A DNA stretch of 64,000 nt from an uncultured Algibacter sp. (lineage in GTDB: Bacteria; Bacteroidota; Bacteroidia; Flavobacteriales; Flavobacteriaceae): the NCBI GenBank assembly GCA_947502405.1, contig CANMZT010000016.1, forward strand, positions 1-64,000, read 5' to 3'. Positions 35,807 through 44,866 of the stretch are shown here, piece by piece. The position numbers were made by a program, and so were the translations under genes. The stretch's first letter is position 1; each line of letters begins with the position of its first letter. Below the pieces are notes generated by a model. That model ran no database searches. It was not told the DNA's origin and was given only the letters and a program-made list of their open reading frames with translations.

Positions 35807-37144
35807 TTACAGATTTCTTACCGCATCTTTAAATTGACGCCCTCTATCTTCGTAATTCTCAAACAAATCGAAACTCGCACATGCTGGAGACAGCAATACA
35901 TTATCACCAGCATCAGCCACTTTATAAGCTATTTTTACAGCTTCGCTCATAAACTGCGTTTCAACTATAATATCAACCATATTTCCAAAAGTGTTTATCA
36001 ATTTTTCATTATCAACACCCAGACAAATAATAGCCTTTACCTTCTCGTTTATAAACGGAAATAACTCTTCGTAATTATTCCCTTTATCAACACCTCCAAC
36101 AATCCAAACAGTTGGTGCATCCATACTTTCTAGAGCATAATATGTTGCATTCACATTGGTTGCTTTAGAATCGTTTATGTATTGCACTTTATTAATTTTA
36201 AGCACTTGCTCTAAACGATGTTCTACACCTTGAAAGTTCTCTAAACTTTCTCTAATAGTTTGCTTTCTTATTTTAAGTAAATGCGCCACAGTAGAAGCAG
36301 CCATGGCATTTTTAATGTTGTGCTTTCCTTCTAAAGTTAAGTTTGCTGTTGGCATAATAATTTCGTTGTTATTTATTGTTAGTTTAATATTTTCTTTATC
36401 TAAATACACTCCATTTTCAAGGATTTTTTCTAATGAAAATGGCAATAATGTGGATTGAACTGGATTGTTTTTCAAGTGATTAACTATAACTTCATCATCG
36501 GCATCATAAATCAAGTAATCAGCTTTAGTTTGATTCATTGCTATTCTAAATTTAGAATGGATATAATTTTCAAACTTGTAATCATATCTATCTAAATGAT
36601 CTGGAGTAATATTCAACAGAACCGCTATGTTTGGCTTGAAATCAATAACATCATCTAACTGAAAACTGCTAATTTCAAGCACATAGTTTTTAAAATCTGA
36701 TTCTAAGATCTGTTTAGCAAAACTATCCCCAATATTTCCTGCCAGCCCTACATTTAATTCTTGTTTTAAAATGTGATGCGTTAACGTTGCCGTAGTTGTT
36801 TTTCCATTGCTACCAGTAATACCAACAATAACAGCATCAGTAAATTTTGAAGCAAACTCAATTTCTGAAACAACTAAAATTCCTTGTTTTCTAATTTGTT
36901 TTACCAAATCAACCTTATCAGAAATTCCAGGGCTTTTCATAACCATATCTGCATTTAAAATCTTAGACTCCGTATGCTTTCCATCTTCCCATTCAATCTC
37001 ATTATGTATAAGAACTTGCTTGTACTTTTCTTTTATTTTTCCTTTATCGGAAACAAAAACCTCATAGCCTCTTTCCTTACCTAAAAGTGCTGTTCCAACA
37101 CCACTTTCTCCTCCGCCCAATATGACTAATCTTTGTTTTGTCAT
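35807..37144 (-). CDS. murD: UDP-N-acetylmuramoylalanine--D-glutamate ligase
   Basis: MurD adds D-glutamate to UDP-MurNAc-L-Ala. It is 445 residues: RLVILGGGESGVGTALLG at the start, ATP loop GITGSNGKTTTATLTH, ISSFQLDDVIDFKPNIAVLL, NDSKATNVNATYYAL and the end LLSPACASFDLFENYEDRG, the MurD signature. Upstream lies a 49-base spacer holding a family 2 repeat, unusual in this tightly packed operon. Confidence 0.96.
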   Translation of the reverse strand: MTKQRLVILGGGESGVGTALLGKERGYEVFVSDKGKIKEKYKQVLIHNEIEWEDGKHTESKILNADMVMKSPGISDKVDLVKQIRKQGILVVSEIEFASKFTDAVIVGITGSNGKTTTATLTHHILKQELNVGLAGNIGDSFAKQILESDFKNYVLEISSFQLDDVIDFKPNIAVLLNITPDHLDRYDYKFENYIHSKFRIAMNQTKADYLIYDADDEVIVNHLKNNPVQSTLLPFSLEKILENGVYLDKENIKLTINNNEIIMPTANLTLEGKHNIKNAMAASTVAHLLKIRKQTIRESLENFQGVEHRLEQVLKINKVQYINDSKATNVNATYYALESMDAPTVWIVGGVDKGNNYEELFPFINEKVKAIICLGVDNEKLINTFGNMVDIIVETQFMSEAVKIAYKVADAGDNVLLSPACASFDLFENYEDRGRQFKDAVRNL

Positions 37145-37162
37145 TCTGTTATCATTTCATAA

Positions 37163-37189
37163 GATTCCCGCCTTCGCGAGAATGACAAA
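37163..37189 (+). repeat. Short palindromic dispersed repeat (family 2) in the mraY-murD spacer
   Basis: GATTCCCGCCTTCGCGAGA followed by ATGACAAA, the same layout as 1833-1859 and 44830-44856. The arms CCCGC/GCGAG partly pair. It fills most of the 49-base gap between mraY and murD. Confidence 0.6.
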
Positions 37190-37193
37190 TTTG

Positions 37194-38435
37194 TTATCGT
37201 ATTTTCAGTGTTACTATTGAAAGAATTGCTAGCAGAATACCCACAATCCAAAACCTAGTCACTATTTTACTTTCGTGATATCCTAATTTTTGATAATGAT
37301 GATGCAATGGTGACATTTTAAAAATCCGACGCCCCTCACCGTATTTTTTTTTGGTGTATTTAAACCAACCCACTTGCATAACCACAGATAAATTCTCAGC
37401 TAAAAAAATGCCACACAACACAGGTATTAACCATTCTTTACGGACTGCTATAGCGATTACCGCTATAATCCCTCCAATAGTCAAACTCCCTGTATCACCC
37501 ATAAACACTTGCGCTGGAAAAGTATTATACCACAGAAAACCAATTAGCGCCCCCACAAAAGCGGCGATATATATAGTGATTTCCTCTACCATGGGGATAT
37601 ACATGATATTGAGATATTCTGAAAAGATGATATTACCTGAGACCCATGCAAAAATCCCTAAGGTTAATACGATAATTGCTGAAGTTCCCGCTGCTAAACC
37701 GTCTATACCATCCGTTAAATTAGCTCCATTAGATACTGCTGTGATAATGAAAATAGCAACCAAAATAAAAATCACCCATGCGTATTTCTCCAAATCAGGA
37801 CTAATCCAAGTAATTACTTTAGCATAATCAAACTCATTACCTTTTATAAAAGGAATGGTTGTTTTGGTAGATTTTACTTCATCCTTAAATAATTTCGAAG
37901 CTTCTATATCTGGATTTTCTGCTAGCAGAACACGTTGTTGTTCAATTGGCAATTTCTCCTTCATGGTAACATCTTGATGAAAAAACAAAGTAGCGCCAAC
38001 AATAATCCCTAAGCCTATTTGACCCAATACCTTAAACCTTCCTTTTAGGCCTTCTTTATCATTTTTAAATTTTTTGATATAGTCATCAATAAATCCAATA
38101 GTCCCCATCCAAACGGTAGTAACCAACAAAAGAATGATATAGATATTCTCAAGTTTTGCCAGAAGCAAAACTGGTATCAATGTTGCTAAAATGATAATTA
38201 TACCACCCATAGTTGGGGTTCCTGCTTTTTCTTTTTGACCGTCTAAACCTAAGTCTCTTATAGTTTCACCTACTTGCTGCTTTAACAAAAAGCGAATAAT
38301 TCTTTTACCATATATTGTAGAAATCAACAGTGATAAAATCATAGCCAAAGCTGCTCTAAAGGTTAAAAACCCAAAAAGTGTAGCTCCAGGAAGCTGAAAC
38401 TGTTTTTCTAAATACTCAAATAGGTAGTACAACAT
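37194..38435 (-). CDS. mraY: Phospho-MurNAc-pentapeptide transferase MraY
   Basis: MraY makes lipid I from UDP-MurNAc-pentapeptide and undecaprenyl phosphate. The 413-residue membrane protein has [20 protein letters not shown], the catalytic aspartates in [13 protein letters not shown] and [12 protein letters not shown], and the HHH motif in [14 protein letters not shown]. It is longer than the usual 360 because of an extra loop of about 50 residues (about 165-220), typical for Bacteroidota. It is flanked on both sides by spacers with palindromic repeats. Confidence 0.96.
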   Translation of the reverse strand: MLYYLFEYLEKQFQLPGATLFGFLTFRAALAMILSLLISTIYGKRIIRFLLKQQVGETIRDLGLDGQKEKAGTPTMGGIIIILATLIPVLLLAKLENIYIILLLVTTVWMGTIGFIDDYIKKFKNDKEGLKGRFKVLGQIGLGIIVGATLFFHQDVTMKEKLPIEQQRVLLAENPDIEASKLFKDEVKSTKTTIPFIKGNEFDYAKVITWISPDLEKYAWVIFILVAIFIITAVSNGANLTDGIDGLAAGTSAIIVLTLGIFAWVSGNIIFSEYLNIMYIPMVEEITIYIAAFVGALIGFLWYNTFPAQVFMGDTGSLTIGGIIAVIAIAVRKEWLIPVLCGIFLAENLSVVMQVGWFKYTKKKYGEGRRIFKMSPLHHHYQKLGYHESKIVTRFWIVGILLAILSIVTLKIR

Positions 38436-38454
38436 TTAATTCTCTACTTTTATT

Positions 38455-38482
38455 AACCCCTCGACTGCCCTTGGGGAGGCAT
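38455..38482 (+). repeat. Palindromic sequence in the murE-mraY spacer
   Basis: ACCCCTCGACTGCCC then TTGGGGAGGCA; CCCC and GGGG arms pair around about 11 bases. Like the repeat on the other side of mraY it fills a spacer (55 bases) in an otherwise compact operon. A dispersed repeat is likely, but I found no second copy in this window. Confidence 0.4.
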
Positions 38483-38490
38483 TTTGTTTA

Positions 38491-39954
38491 CTATTTTTGT
38501 AATTGTTTTAAAAACTCTTTTACTATTTTAAGGTCATCAAAATCAAATCGCTCTCCATTTATTTCTTGATAAGTTTCATGCCCTTTTCCAGCAATCAAAA
38601 TAATATCTTTAGGTTGCGCCATCTGACACGCCGCCTTAATTGCTTGTTTTCTATCTTGTATGGTTAATGCTTTTTTGAAATTTTGTGGCTCAACTCCAGC
38701 CTCAATCTCATTTAAAATATCCTCTGGATTTTCACTCCTAGGATTATCATTCGTAAAAATCACCTTGTTACTTAAAGCTGTTGCTATATGTCCCATTTTA
38801 GGGCGCTTTGTTTTATCTCTATCACCGCCACAACCAACTACAGTAATAAGCGCTTCATTTTTAGTTCTAATACTATTTACAGTCTCTAATACATTTTTTA
38901 GTGCATCAGGTGTATGCGCATAATCCACAATAGCGGTGATTTTATCATCAGAAACCACATATTGAAAACGCCCACTAACGCTCTCTAAATCACTTATTAA
39001 TCGAAGTATTTCAACTTTTTCAAGACCTAATAATTCCGCAGTAGCATAAATTGCTAGAACATTATATGCATTAAAGTTTCCAATAAGCTTGGTCCAAACT
39101 TCACTATCGTTAACTTTTAACAATAGACCTCCAAACTGATTTTCTAAAATCTGAGTTTTATAATCAGCATACTGCTTTAAAGCGTAGGTATACTTTTTAG
39201 CTTTCGTATTTTGCAACATCACCAAGCCATTTTTATCATCCACATTTGAAAGCGCAAATGCTTGACTTGAAAGCTCATCGAAGAATTTCTTTTTTACATC
39301 CCTATATTCAGCAAATGTTTTATGATAATCCAAATGATCGTGAGACAAATTCGTAAAAATACCGCCCTCAAAATGCAAACCTTCCGTTCTATGTTGGTGA
39401 ATTCCGTGAGAACTCACTTCCATAAAACAAAACTCTACACCTTCAGTATTCATTTTACTCAAGTACTTGTTGATAGTTAAAGAATCTGGTGTAGTATGGG
39501 TTGCTTTATATTCAGTTTCATCTACCATAATTTTTACAGTAGACAACAACCCTACTTTGTAACCTGCTTTTTTAAATAGCTGATACAATAAACTTGTTAC
39601 TGTAGTTTTTCCATTTGTACCAGTAACACCAACCAGTCTTAAGTTTTGCGATGGGTTATGATAAAAATTCGAAGCTATAATAGCCAGCGCTTTACTAGAA
39701 TTATCAACTTCAATATAAGCAACACCATCTATTAGTTTTTTTGGCAGGGTTTCACACACAATACTTGTTGCGCCTTTTTCAATAGCCAAATCAATGTAAT
39801 CGTGCCCATCTGTAACCAAACCACGAATAGCAACAAACAAATTGCCTTTTTCAATTTTACGTGAATCAAAATTAACAGCATCAACCCCTATGCTTGTGCT
39901 TCCAACTACAGCATTTAAAGTAACCTTATACAATATATCCTTGAGAGCTATCAT
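38491..39954 (-). CDS. murE: UDP-MurNAc-tripeptide synthetase MurE (meso-DAP adding)
   Basis: MurE adds the third stem-peptide residue. It is 487 residues: VTGTNGKTTVTSLLYQLF (ATP loop), EVSSHGIHQHR, AIVDYAHTPDALKNVL and the substrate-selecting motif DNPRSENP. DNPR marks meso-diaminopimelate, so the wall should be of the Gram-negative DAP type. It overlaps ftsI by four bases. No murF follows; that gene must lie elsewhere. Confidence 0.96.
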   Translation of the reverse strand: MIALKDILYKVTLNAVVGSTSIGVDAVNFDSRKIEKGNLFVAIRGLVTDGHDYIDLAIEKGATSIVCETLPKKLIDGVAYIEVDNSSKALAIIASNFYHNPSQNLRLVGVTGTNGKTTVTSLLYQLFKKAGYKVGLLSTVKIMVDETEYKATHTTPDSLTINKYLSKMNTEGVEFCFMEVSSHGIHQHRTEGLHFEGGIFTNLSHDHLDYHKTFAEYRDVKKKFFDELSSQAFALSNVDDKNGLVMLQNTKAKKYTYALKQYADYKTQILENQFGGLLLKVNDSEVWTKLIGNFNAYNVLAIYATAELLGLEKVEILRLISDLESVSGRFQYVVSDDKITAIVDYAHTPDALKNVLETVNSIRTKNEALITVVGCGGDRDKTKRPKMGHIATALSNKVIFTNDNPRSENPEDILNEIEAGVEPQNFKKALTIQDRKQAIKAACQMAQPKDIILIAGKGHETYQEINGERFDFDDLKIVKEFLKQLQK

Positions 39955-41966
39955 GATGCTTTTAAAACTACTGTTTGATTATCCTTTAATTTGGTATTCT
40001 TGTTTATGGATTGGGCTTTCACTAAGCCATTACCTTCTAACCGCACCTTTACATTAATCTGCATATTTTCTAACAAAACCAAAGCATCCATAGCAGGCAT
40101 CCCTACTACATTAGGCATAATTGTTTTATATTTTTGCGCTTTTTCATAGAAGCTTTCATAATCCTTTTCTACCGCACCCATTTTCACTTCTAACGATTCA
40201 ACCTCATCAACAATAGGTGTATCTGTAAAAATCTTTTGCGCCACCCTTTTAAACACGGGGCCAGAAACATCTGCACCGTAATACCCAACACTTTTATCTG
40301 GCTCATGAATAACCACAATGCAAGAATATTTTGGATTATCAGCTGGAAAATAACCTGCAAAAGACGAGATGTAATTCAGCTTTTCTTTATCGCGATAATC
40401 TTTTTGACATGTTCCCGTTTTACCCGCCATCGAGAAGTTTTTAGAATACAATCGGTGACCTGTTCCATGTTTTTTTTCTACTACATTTTTAAGCAATGCT
40501 TGTAATTTTGAAATAGTTTCTTTTGAACAGATTTGTTTGTTAATCACTTCTTTTTCAAAAGGCTTAATAATTTTATCAAACTCCTTAACTTCTTTTAAAA
40601 ACCTAGGTTTAACCATAACACCATCATTCGCAACAGCATTATAGAATGTAAGTGTTTGTAGAGGCGTAAATGACACACCATAACCATAAGCCATCCACTG
40701 TAAAGCAATTCCACTCCAACGACCATTCTTTACTCTCGGATCTGGAATAATGGGTTTAGGCTCCCCTATAATTGGTAGATTTAAGCTGTCTTGAAGATTC
40801 ATCTCATATAACCTATCTACAAACTTTTCAGGCTGTTTTCTATAGGCCTTATCAATAACCTTTACAATTCCTGTGTTTGAAGACACTTCGAAAGCTTTTG
40901 AAACCGTTATCTTTCCATAACCACCATGTTTTGAATCTCGAACTTTTTTTCCATAGAAACTCAAAATCCCATTTTCAGTATCAACCACATCACTAGTGTC
41001 TACAACCTTATCTTCAAAAGCAGCAGCAAGCGCCATCAACTTGAATGTAGAACCCGATTCATGACTTTCACCTACCGCATAATTCAACCGCTCATAATAA
41101 TGTCCATTTTTATTCCTTCCCAAATTTGAAATGGCTCGAATCTCTCCAGTTTTGGTTTCCATAACCACTACACATCCGTGGTCTGCTTTATATTTTTCCA
41201 ATTGTGCCAAAAGTGCATGGTGCGCAATATCTTGAATATTAACATCTATGGTAGTATAAACATCATAACCATCTTGTGGTTCAATTTCATTAGCATCACT
41301 CAACGGTTTCCACTGGCCTTTTCCTATTTGTTGCTTTTTACGTTGTCCATCTACACCACGCAAATATTTTACCCCAAAAGCACCATCAATACCTGGCCTT
41401 GTCACATTTCCTTTATCATCAATACGCTCATAACCTATTGTTCTTTGCGCAATACCACCCATTGGATGTTCCCGTTTTGTAGTTTGCTCAACAATTAAAC
41501 CTCCTTTAAACGCCCCTAACTCTAATAATGGAAAATTTCTTAATCGAATATAATCTGAATACCCAATATTTCTAGCTAATAAAAAATACCTGTTTCTATT
41601 AGCTCGTGCTCGTCTTAAGTCTTTTTCTAATGCGTTTGAAGATTTACCAGAATATTTTGAAAGCGAATCACAAAGTGGCTTGATATACTTTTCAAAAGTT
41701 TTTGCTTTTGGAGTTAGAGCATCAAAACGAATATCGTACTTAGGAATTGAGGTAGCTAGTAAATTCCCATTTACAGAATACACATTACCTCTATTTGCAG
41801 GAATCACAACATTTTTAACAACACGCTCTGTAGCTTTTGCTCTATACACATCGCCTTGAAGAAATTGAATACTTAAAAGCTTAAACACCACAGCAAGCCC
41901 GAAGATGAACATACATCCAGCTATAAAGTACAAACGGTTTAATATGTTTCTTTCGTTTACTGCCAA
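39951..41966 (-). CDS. ftsI: Septal penicillin-binding protein FtsI/PBP3 with PASTA domain
   Basis: This is the class B transpeptidase that cross-links septal peptidoglycan. The 671-residue protein has a membrane anchor (YFIAGCMFIFGLAVVFKLLS, about 11-30), a dimerisation part with RGNVYSVNGNLLATS, and the transpeptidase with SGSTFKLMA (active Ser), SSNTG and AGKTGTCQK. A single PASTA domain closes the protein (PNVVGMPAMDALVLLENMQI ... VVLKAS). It works with FtsW from the same operon. Confidence 0.95.
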   Translation of the reverse strand: MAVNERNILNRLYFIAGCMFIFGLAVVFKLLSIQFLQGDVYRAKATERVVKNVVIPANRGNVYSVNGNLLATSIPKYDIRFDALTPKAKTFEKYIKPLCDSLSKYSGKSSNALEKDLRRARANRNRYFLLARNIGYSDYIRLRNFPLLELGAFKGGLIVEQTTKREHPMGGIAQRTIGYERIDDKGNVTRPGIDGAFGVKYLRGVDGQRKKQQIGKGQWKPLSDANEIEPQDGYDVYTTIDVNIQDIAHHALLAQLEKYKADHGCVVVMETKTGEIRAISNLGRNKNGHYYERLNYAVGESHESGSTFKLMALAAAFEDKVVDTSDVVDTENGILSFYGKKVRDSKHGGYGKITVSKAFEVSSNTGIVKVIDKAYRKQPEKFVDRLYEMNLQDSLNLPIIGEPKPIIPDPRVKNGRWSGIALQWMAYGYGVSFTPLQTLTFYNAVANDGVMVKPRFLKEVKEFDKIIKPFEKEVINKQICSKETISKLQALLKNVVEKKHGTGHRLYSKNFSMAGKTGTCQKDYRDKEKLNYISSFAGYFPADNPKYSCIVVIHEPDKSVGYYGADVSGPVFKRVAQKIFTDTPIVDEVESLEVKMGAVEKDYESFYEKAQKYKTIMPNVVGMPAMDALVLLENMQINVKVRLEGNGLVKAQSINKNTKLKDNQTVVLKAS

Positions 41967-41976
41967 GGTTGCGTTA

Positions 41977-42294
41977 TCAATTTTGTGTTTTAACTTTTAT
42001 TTTTTTTGGCGGAATTACCGAAGGCGCCAATCCTTTTTCTTTCATTACTGCTATAACATGAGATTCCATTTTGAGCCTCATGAGTTTGGAGCGACCATCA
42101 ACAAAAGCAGATCGCATTTCTTTTACTTCATTTTTTAATCTTGCAATTTCATAGACCTTTTTATCAGCACTGTGCGAACTTGCAATCATTATTATAGCTA
42201 ACACCGAAACAAACAAAATGAATCGCCAATTCTTAAATGAATCATCACTTACTAAAAATGTTCCTTTTAATATGTTATGGATATTTTTCTTCAT
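41977..42294 (-). CDS. ftsL: FtsL-like division protein
   Basis: The 105-residue bitopic protein has a cytoplasmic start (KKNIHNILKGTFLVSDDSFK), one membrane helix (WRFILFVSVLAIIMIASSHS) and a periplasmic coiled-coil part (VYEIARLKNEVKEMRSAFVD). FtsL is poorly conserved in sequence; size, topology and the place between rsmH and ftsI carry the call. Confidence 0.85.
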   Translation of the reverse strand: MKKNIHNILKGTFLVSDDSFKNWRFILFVSVLAIIMIASSHSADKKVYEIARLKNEVKEMRSAFVDGRSKLMRLKMESHVIAVMKEKGLAPSVIPPKKIKVKTQN

Positions 42295-42336
42295 TCTGAT
42301 AATTTTGTAGTTTCGATTTCTCTCAATTCCTAAAAA

Positions 42337-43233
42337 TTATATTTTTTCAGCTATCCTAAGTTTCGCACTTCTTGCCCTATTATTTATTTTTATTTCTTCT
42401 GCTGTTGGAACAATTAGCCCGTTTACTTTTTTAAGCGGCACTTCAAAATTTCCGAACATATCTCTTTCCGGCTCCCCCTCAAACATCCCATTTCTTATAA
42501 AACGTTTCACCAATCTATCTTCAAGCGAGTGGTAGGATATAAAACTCAGCCGCCCTCCAACTTTTAACACTTCTGGTGTTTGCAACAAAAACTCTTTTAA
42601 AACCTCAATCTCTTGGTTTACCTCAATTCTAATCGCTTGATAAATCTGAGCTAACACTTTATTTTCATGTCTTGGCGGTAAAAATTTCCTCAAAACTGTT
42701 TTTAACTGCTTACTTGTAATAATTGGTTCATCTCTTCGAAACTCAACAATTAATCTTGCCATAGCTGGGGCTGCACGCAATTCACCATATTGCAAAAAGA
42801 CTTGCTTTAATCGTTCTTCTTCATATTCATTAACTACATGAAAAGCAGATAGTTCATTTTCTTGGTTCATTCGCATATCTAAATCCGCTTCAAAGCGTGT
42901 AGAAAAACCACGTTCAGCTACATCAAATTGATGTGATGACACACCAAAATCAGCCAAAACCCCATCCACTTGTTTCACACCATGAAATCTCAAAAATCGT
43001 TTCACGTACCTGAAATTCTCATGAATCAAGGTAAACCTATCGTCATCAATTGTATTTTTAAGAGCGTCTAAATCTTGATCGAAAGCAAAAAGCTTTCCTT
43101 TATTACTAAGCCGTTTTAATATTTCTCTACTATGTCCGCCACCACCAAATGTTACATCTACATAAATACCGTCTGGATTAATATTTAATCCATCAACCGT
43201 TTCTTTAAGAAGTACCGGGTTATGATATTCCAT
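42337..43233 (-). CDS. rsmH: 16S rRNA (cytosine-1402-N4)-methyltransferase RsmH
   Basis: RsmH (MraW) methylates N4 of C1402 in 16S rRNA. From MEYHNPVLLKETVDGLN it has 298 residues; two further ATG codons lie up to 12 bases upstream. Motifs: VDVTFGGGGHSREIL (SAM), GVLADFGVSSHQFDVAERGFS, MRMNQ and SYHSLEDRLVKRFIR near the end. The start overlaps the end of mraZ, so the two are translationally coupled. Confidence 0.95.
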   Translation of the reverse strand: MEYHNPVLLKETVDGLNINPDGIYVDVTFGGGGHSREILKRLSNKGKLFAFDQDLDALKNTIDDDRFTLIHENFRYVKRFLRFHGVKQVDGVLADFGVSSHQFDVAERGFSTRFEADLDMRMNQENELSAFHVVNEYEEERLKQVFLQYGELRAAPAMARLIVEFRRDEPIITSKQLKTVLRKFLPPRHENKVLAQIYQAIRIEVNQEIEVLKEFLLQTPEVLKVGGRLSFISYHSLEDRLVKRFIRNGMFEGEPERDMFGNFEVPLKKVNGLIVPTAEEIKINNRARSAKLRIAEKI

Positions 43234-43690
43234 AATCGTCATCATCTTGCCCCATTACCTCTTCTGCTAAATCAGCAAAATCAACAGCTGCATCATCTAT
43301 AGCTTGTTCGTATAAATCCTTATCCCAAATCTCAATAATATTGATTGCAGAAGCCACCACTATATTTTTTGAAATATTTGCAAAAACCGTCAAATCCTTT
43401 GGTATCAAAACCCTACCATTAACATCTACCTCAACCATTTTTGCTCCAGCAGTAAATCGTCTAATAAAATCGTTATTCTTCTTTTTAAACTTATTAAGCT
43501 TATTCATCTTTTGCATAAGCACCTGCCATTCTCCCATAGGATAAAGCTCTAAACACTGCTGAAACACTGAACGACGAATAACAAAACCATCTTGTAAAAT
43601 CGCAGAAAGCTGCTTCTTGATTGCAGCAGGCATCATTAATCTGCCTTTTGCATCAACTTTACAATCGTATGTTCCTGTGATTAAATCCAA
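43220..43690 (-). CDS. mraZ: Transcriptional regulator MraZ
   Basis: MraZ is a ring-forming AbrB-like DNA-binding protein that controls the dcw operon. The 156-residue protein has two copies of its fold: GTYDCKVDAKGRLMMPAAIK at the start and AKMVEVDVNGRVLIPKDLTV in the middle, each with the DxxGR signature. It is the first gene of the operon. Three boxes with GTGG cores at 10-base steps lie 52-78 bases upstream, fitting autoregulation as known for MraZ in other bacteria. Confidence 0.95.
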   Translation of the reverse strand: MDLITGTYDCKVDAKGRLMMPAAIKKQLSAILQDGFVIRRSVFQQCLELYPMGEWQVLMQKMNKLNKFKKKNNDFIRRFTAGAKMVEVDVNGRVLIPKDLTVFANISKNIVVASAINIIEIWDKDLYEQAIDDAAVDFADLAEEVMGQDDDDYGIS

Positions 43691-43722
43691 AGTGATTTAC
43701 TGACTTTTAAACGTTTAAGTTT

Positions 43723-43730
43723 CAAATATA
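43723..43730 (-). promoter_or_regulatory. Candidate -7 promoter element of the dcw operon
   Basis: On the complement TATATTTG, a perfect TAnnTTTG match, 33 bases before the mraZ ATG and directly downstream of the GTGG boxes. Confidence 0.5.
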
Positions 43731-43741
43731 TTGAAAAATAT

Positions 43742-43769
43742 CCCACATTCTACCACTTAATACCACTTT
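43742..43769 (-). promoter_or_regulatory. Candidate MraZ operator: three direct repeats with 10-base period
   Basis: On the complement the sequence reads AGTGGTATTA, AGTGGTAGAA, TGTGGGATAT: three GTGG cores whose complements (CCAC) begin at 43743, 43753 and 43763, exactly ten bases apart. MraZ is known in E. coli and Mollicutes to bind direct repeats with G-rich cores and a helical-turn spacing before its own gene. The boxes cover the place where the -33 element should be, so binding would repress. Confidence 0.6.
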
Positions 43770-43980
43770 GTTAATAAATTTTAAATCTAGACTGTTTTTT
43801 ATCGGATACGAAAACCTACAACCCCTTACCAATAAACACGAAATATAAACTTCACTCTAGAACTTTGAAATCTTTAGGTTGTTGATATTTTAGTTTTGAA
43901 ATTTCAAGAATTTTTATTCTAGCAAAAGAGCAGTTTTATCTGAAAAGAATTATTAATAAGGGAAATATGAATGAAATAAC

Positions 43981-43988
43981 TATATTTG
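43981..43988 (+). promoter_or_regulatory. Candidate -7 promoter element for the alpha/beta hydrolase gene
   Basis: TATATTTG, perfect TAnnTTTG match, 29 bases before the ATG at 44018. Confidence 0.4.
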
Positions 43989-44017
43989 TTTTTAACGAAT
44001 GAATGACTAACTGATTA

Positions 44018-44782
44018 ATGACGCATCGTTTAAAAAAAGAAAAAAATTATAGCTACATTGAAGCAGGGGAAGGCACACCTATAATTGTGCTACATGGATT
44101 AATGGGTGGACTGAGCAATTTTGACGCTGTGACCGATTTTTTTAGCTGTAAAGGCTATAAGGTAATTATCCCAGAACTCCCTATTTACAAGATGTCTTTA
44201 ATCAAGACAAACGTAAAGCATTTTGCTAAGTATTTACATGAGTTTATAAAATTTAAAGGCTTTGAAGAAGTTATTTTACTTGGTAATTCTTTGGGTGGAC
44301 ACATTGGGTTATATCACACTAAACTTTACCCAGAAAGTGTAAAAGCATTAATTATTACTGGAAGTTCTGGACTTTATGAAAACGCAATGGGTGGTGGCTA
44401 CACAAAGCGTAGTGATTATGAAGTAATTAAAAAGAAAGCACAAGATGTTTTTTACGACCCAGAAGTTGCTACTAAAGAAATAGTAGATGAAGTCTACGAA
44501 ACTGTAAATGACCGCAATAAACTTATAAAAACACTTGCCATTGCAAAAAGTGCCATTAGACATAATATGTCTAAAGATTTACCCAATATAAAAACTCCAA
44601 CATGTATTATTTGGGGTAAAAACGATAGTGTTACACCTCCTGAAGTTGCTGAAGAGTTTAATGAATTACTACCTGATTCTGAATTGCATTGGATTGATAA
44701 ATGTGGACATGCTGCCATGATGGAACACCCACAAGAATTTAATAAGATTCTTGATACATGGCTAGAAAAAAGAGGTTTTTAA
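44018..44782 (+). CDS. Alpha/beta hydrolase
   Basis: The 254-residue protein is a soluble alpha/beta-fold hydrolase. It has the oxyanion segment VLHGLMGGLSNF, the nucleophile elbow LGNSLGGHIGL (Ser near residue 92), the acid in IWGKNDSVTP and the catalytic His in DKCGHAAMMEHP. No cap that would define a substrate is recognisable. It stands between the dcw operon and ysxC, divergent from mraZ. Confidence 0.88.
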   Translation: MTHRLKKEKNYSYIEAGEGTPIIVLHGLMGGLSNFDAVTDFFSCKGYKVIIPELPIYKMSLIKTNVKHFAKYLHEFIKFKGFEEVILLGNSLGGHIGLYHTKLYPESVKALIITGSSGLYENAMGGGYTKRSDYEVIKKKAQDVFYDPEVATKEIVDEVYETVNDRNKLIKTLAIAKSAIRHNMSKDLPNIKTPTCIIWGKNDSVTPPEVAEEFNELLPDSELHWIDKCGHAAMMEHPQEFNKILDTWLEKRGF

Positions 44783-44829
44783 AAATTTATTCAAAAAAAA
44801 CATCTGGAAACATTGGATTCCTTTAATGA

Positions 44830-44856
44830 GATTTCCTTCTTTGAGGGAATGACAAA
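44830..44856 (+). repeat. Short palindromic dispersed repeat (family 2) in the ysxC leader
   Basis: GATTTCCTTCTTTGAGGGA followed by ATGACAAA; same layout and orientation as 1833-1859 and 37163-37189. Its ATG is in frame with ysxC and creates a false upstream start. Confidence 0.6.
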
Positions 44857-44866
44857 AAAACTTGTC

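Larger units (their letters stand above)
43691..44017. other. Divergent control region between mraZ and the alpha/beta hydrolase gene
   Basis: On the left strand it carries the mraZ -7 element and three GTGG boxes; on the right strand the hydrolase -7 element. The middle (about 43780-43960) is AT-rich with no open frame or hairpin that I can support. Confidence 0.5.

Noticed and set aside
38455-38482. Terminator inside the dcw operon
   Set aside because: The CCCC/GGGG hairpin is short with a long loop and lacks a T-run on the transcribed strand, so it is listed as a repeat instead.
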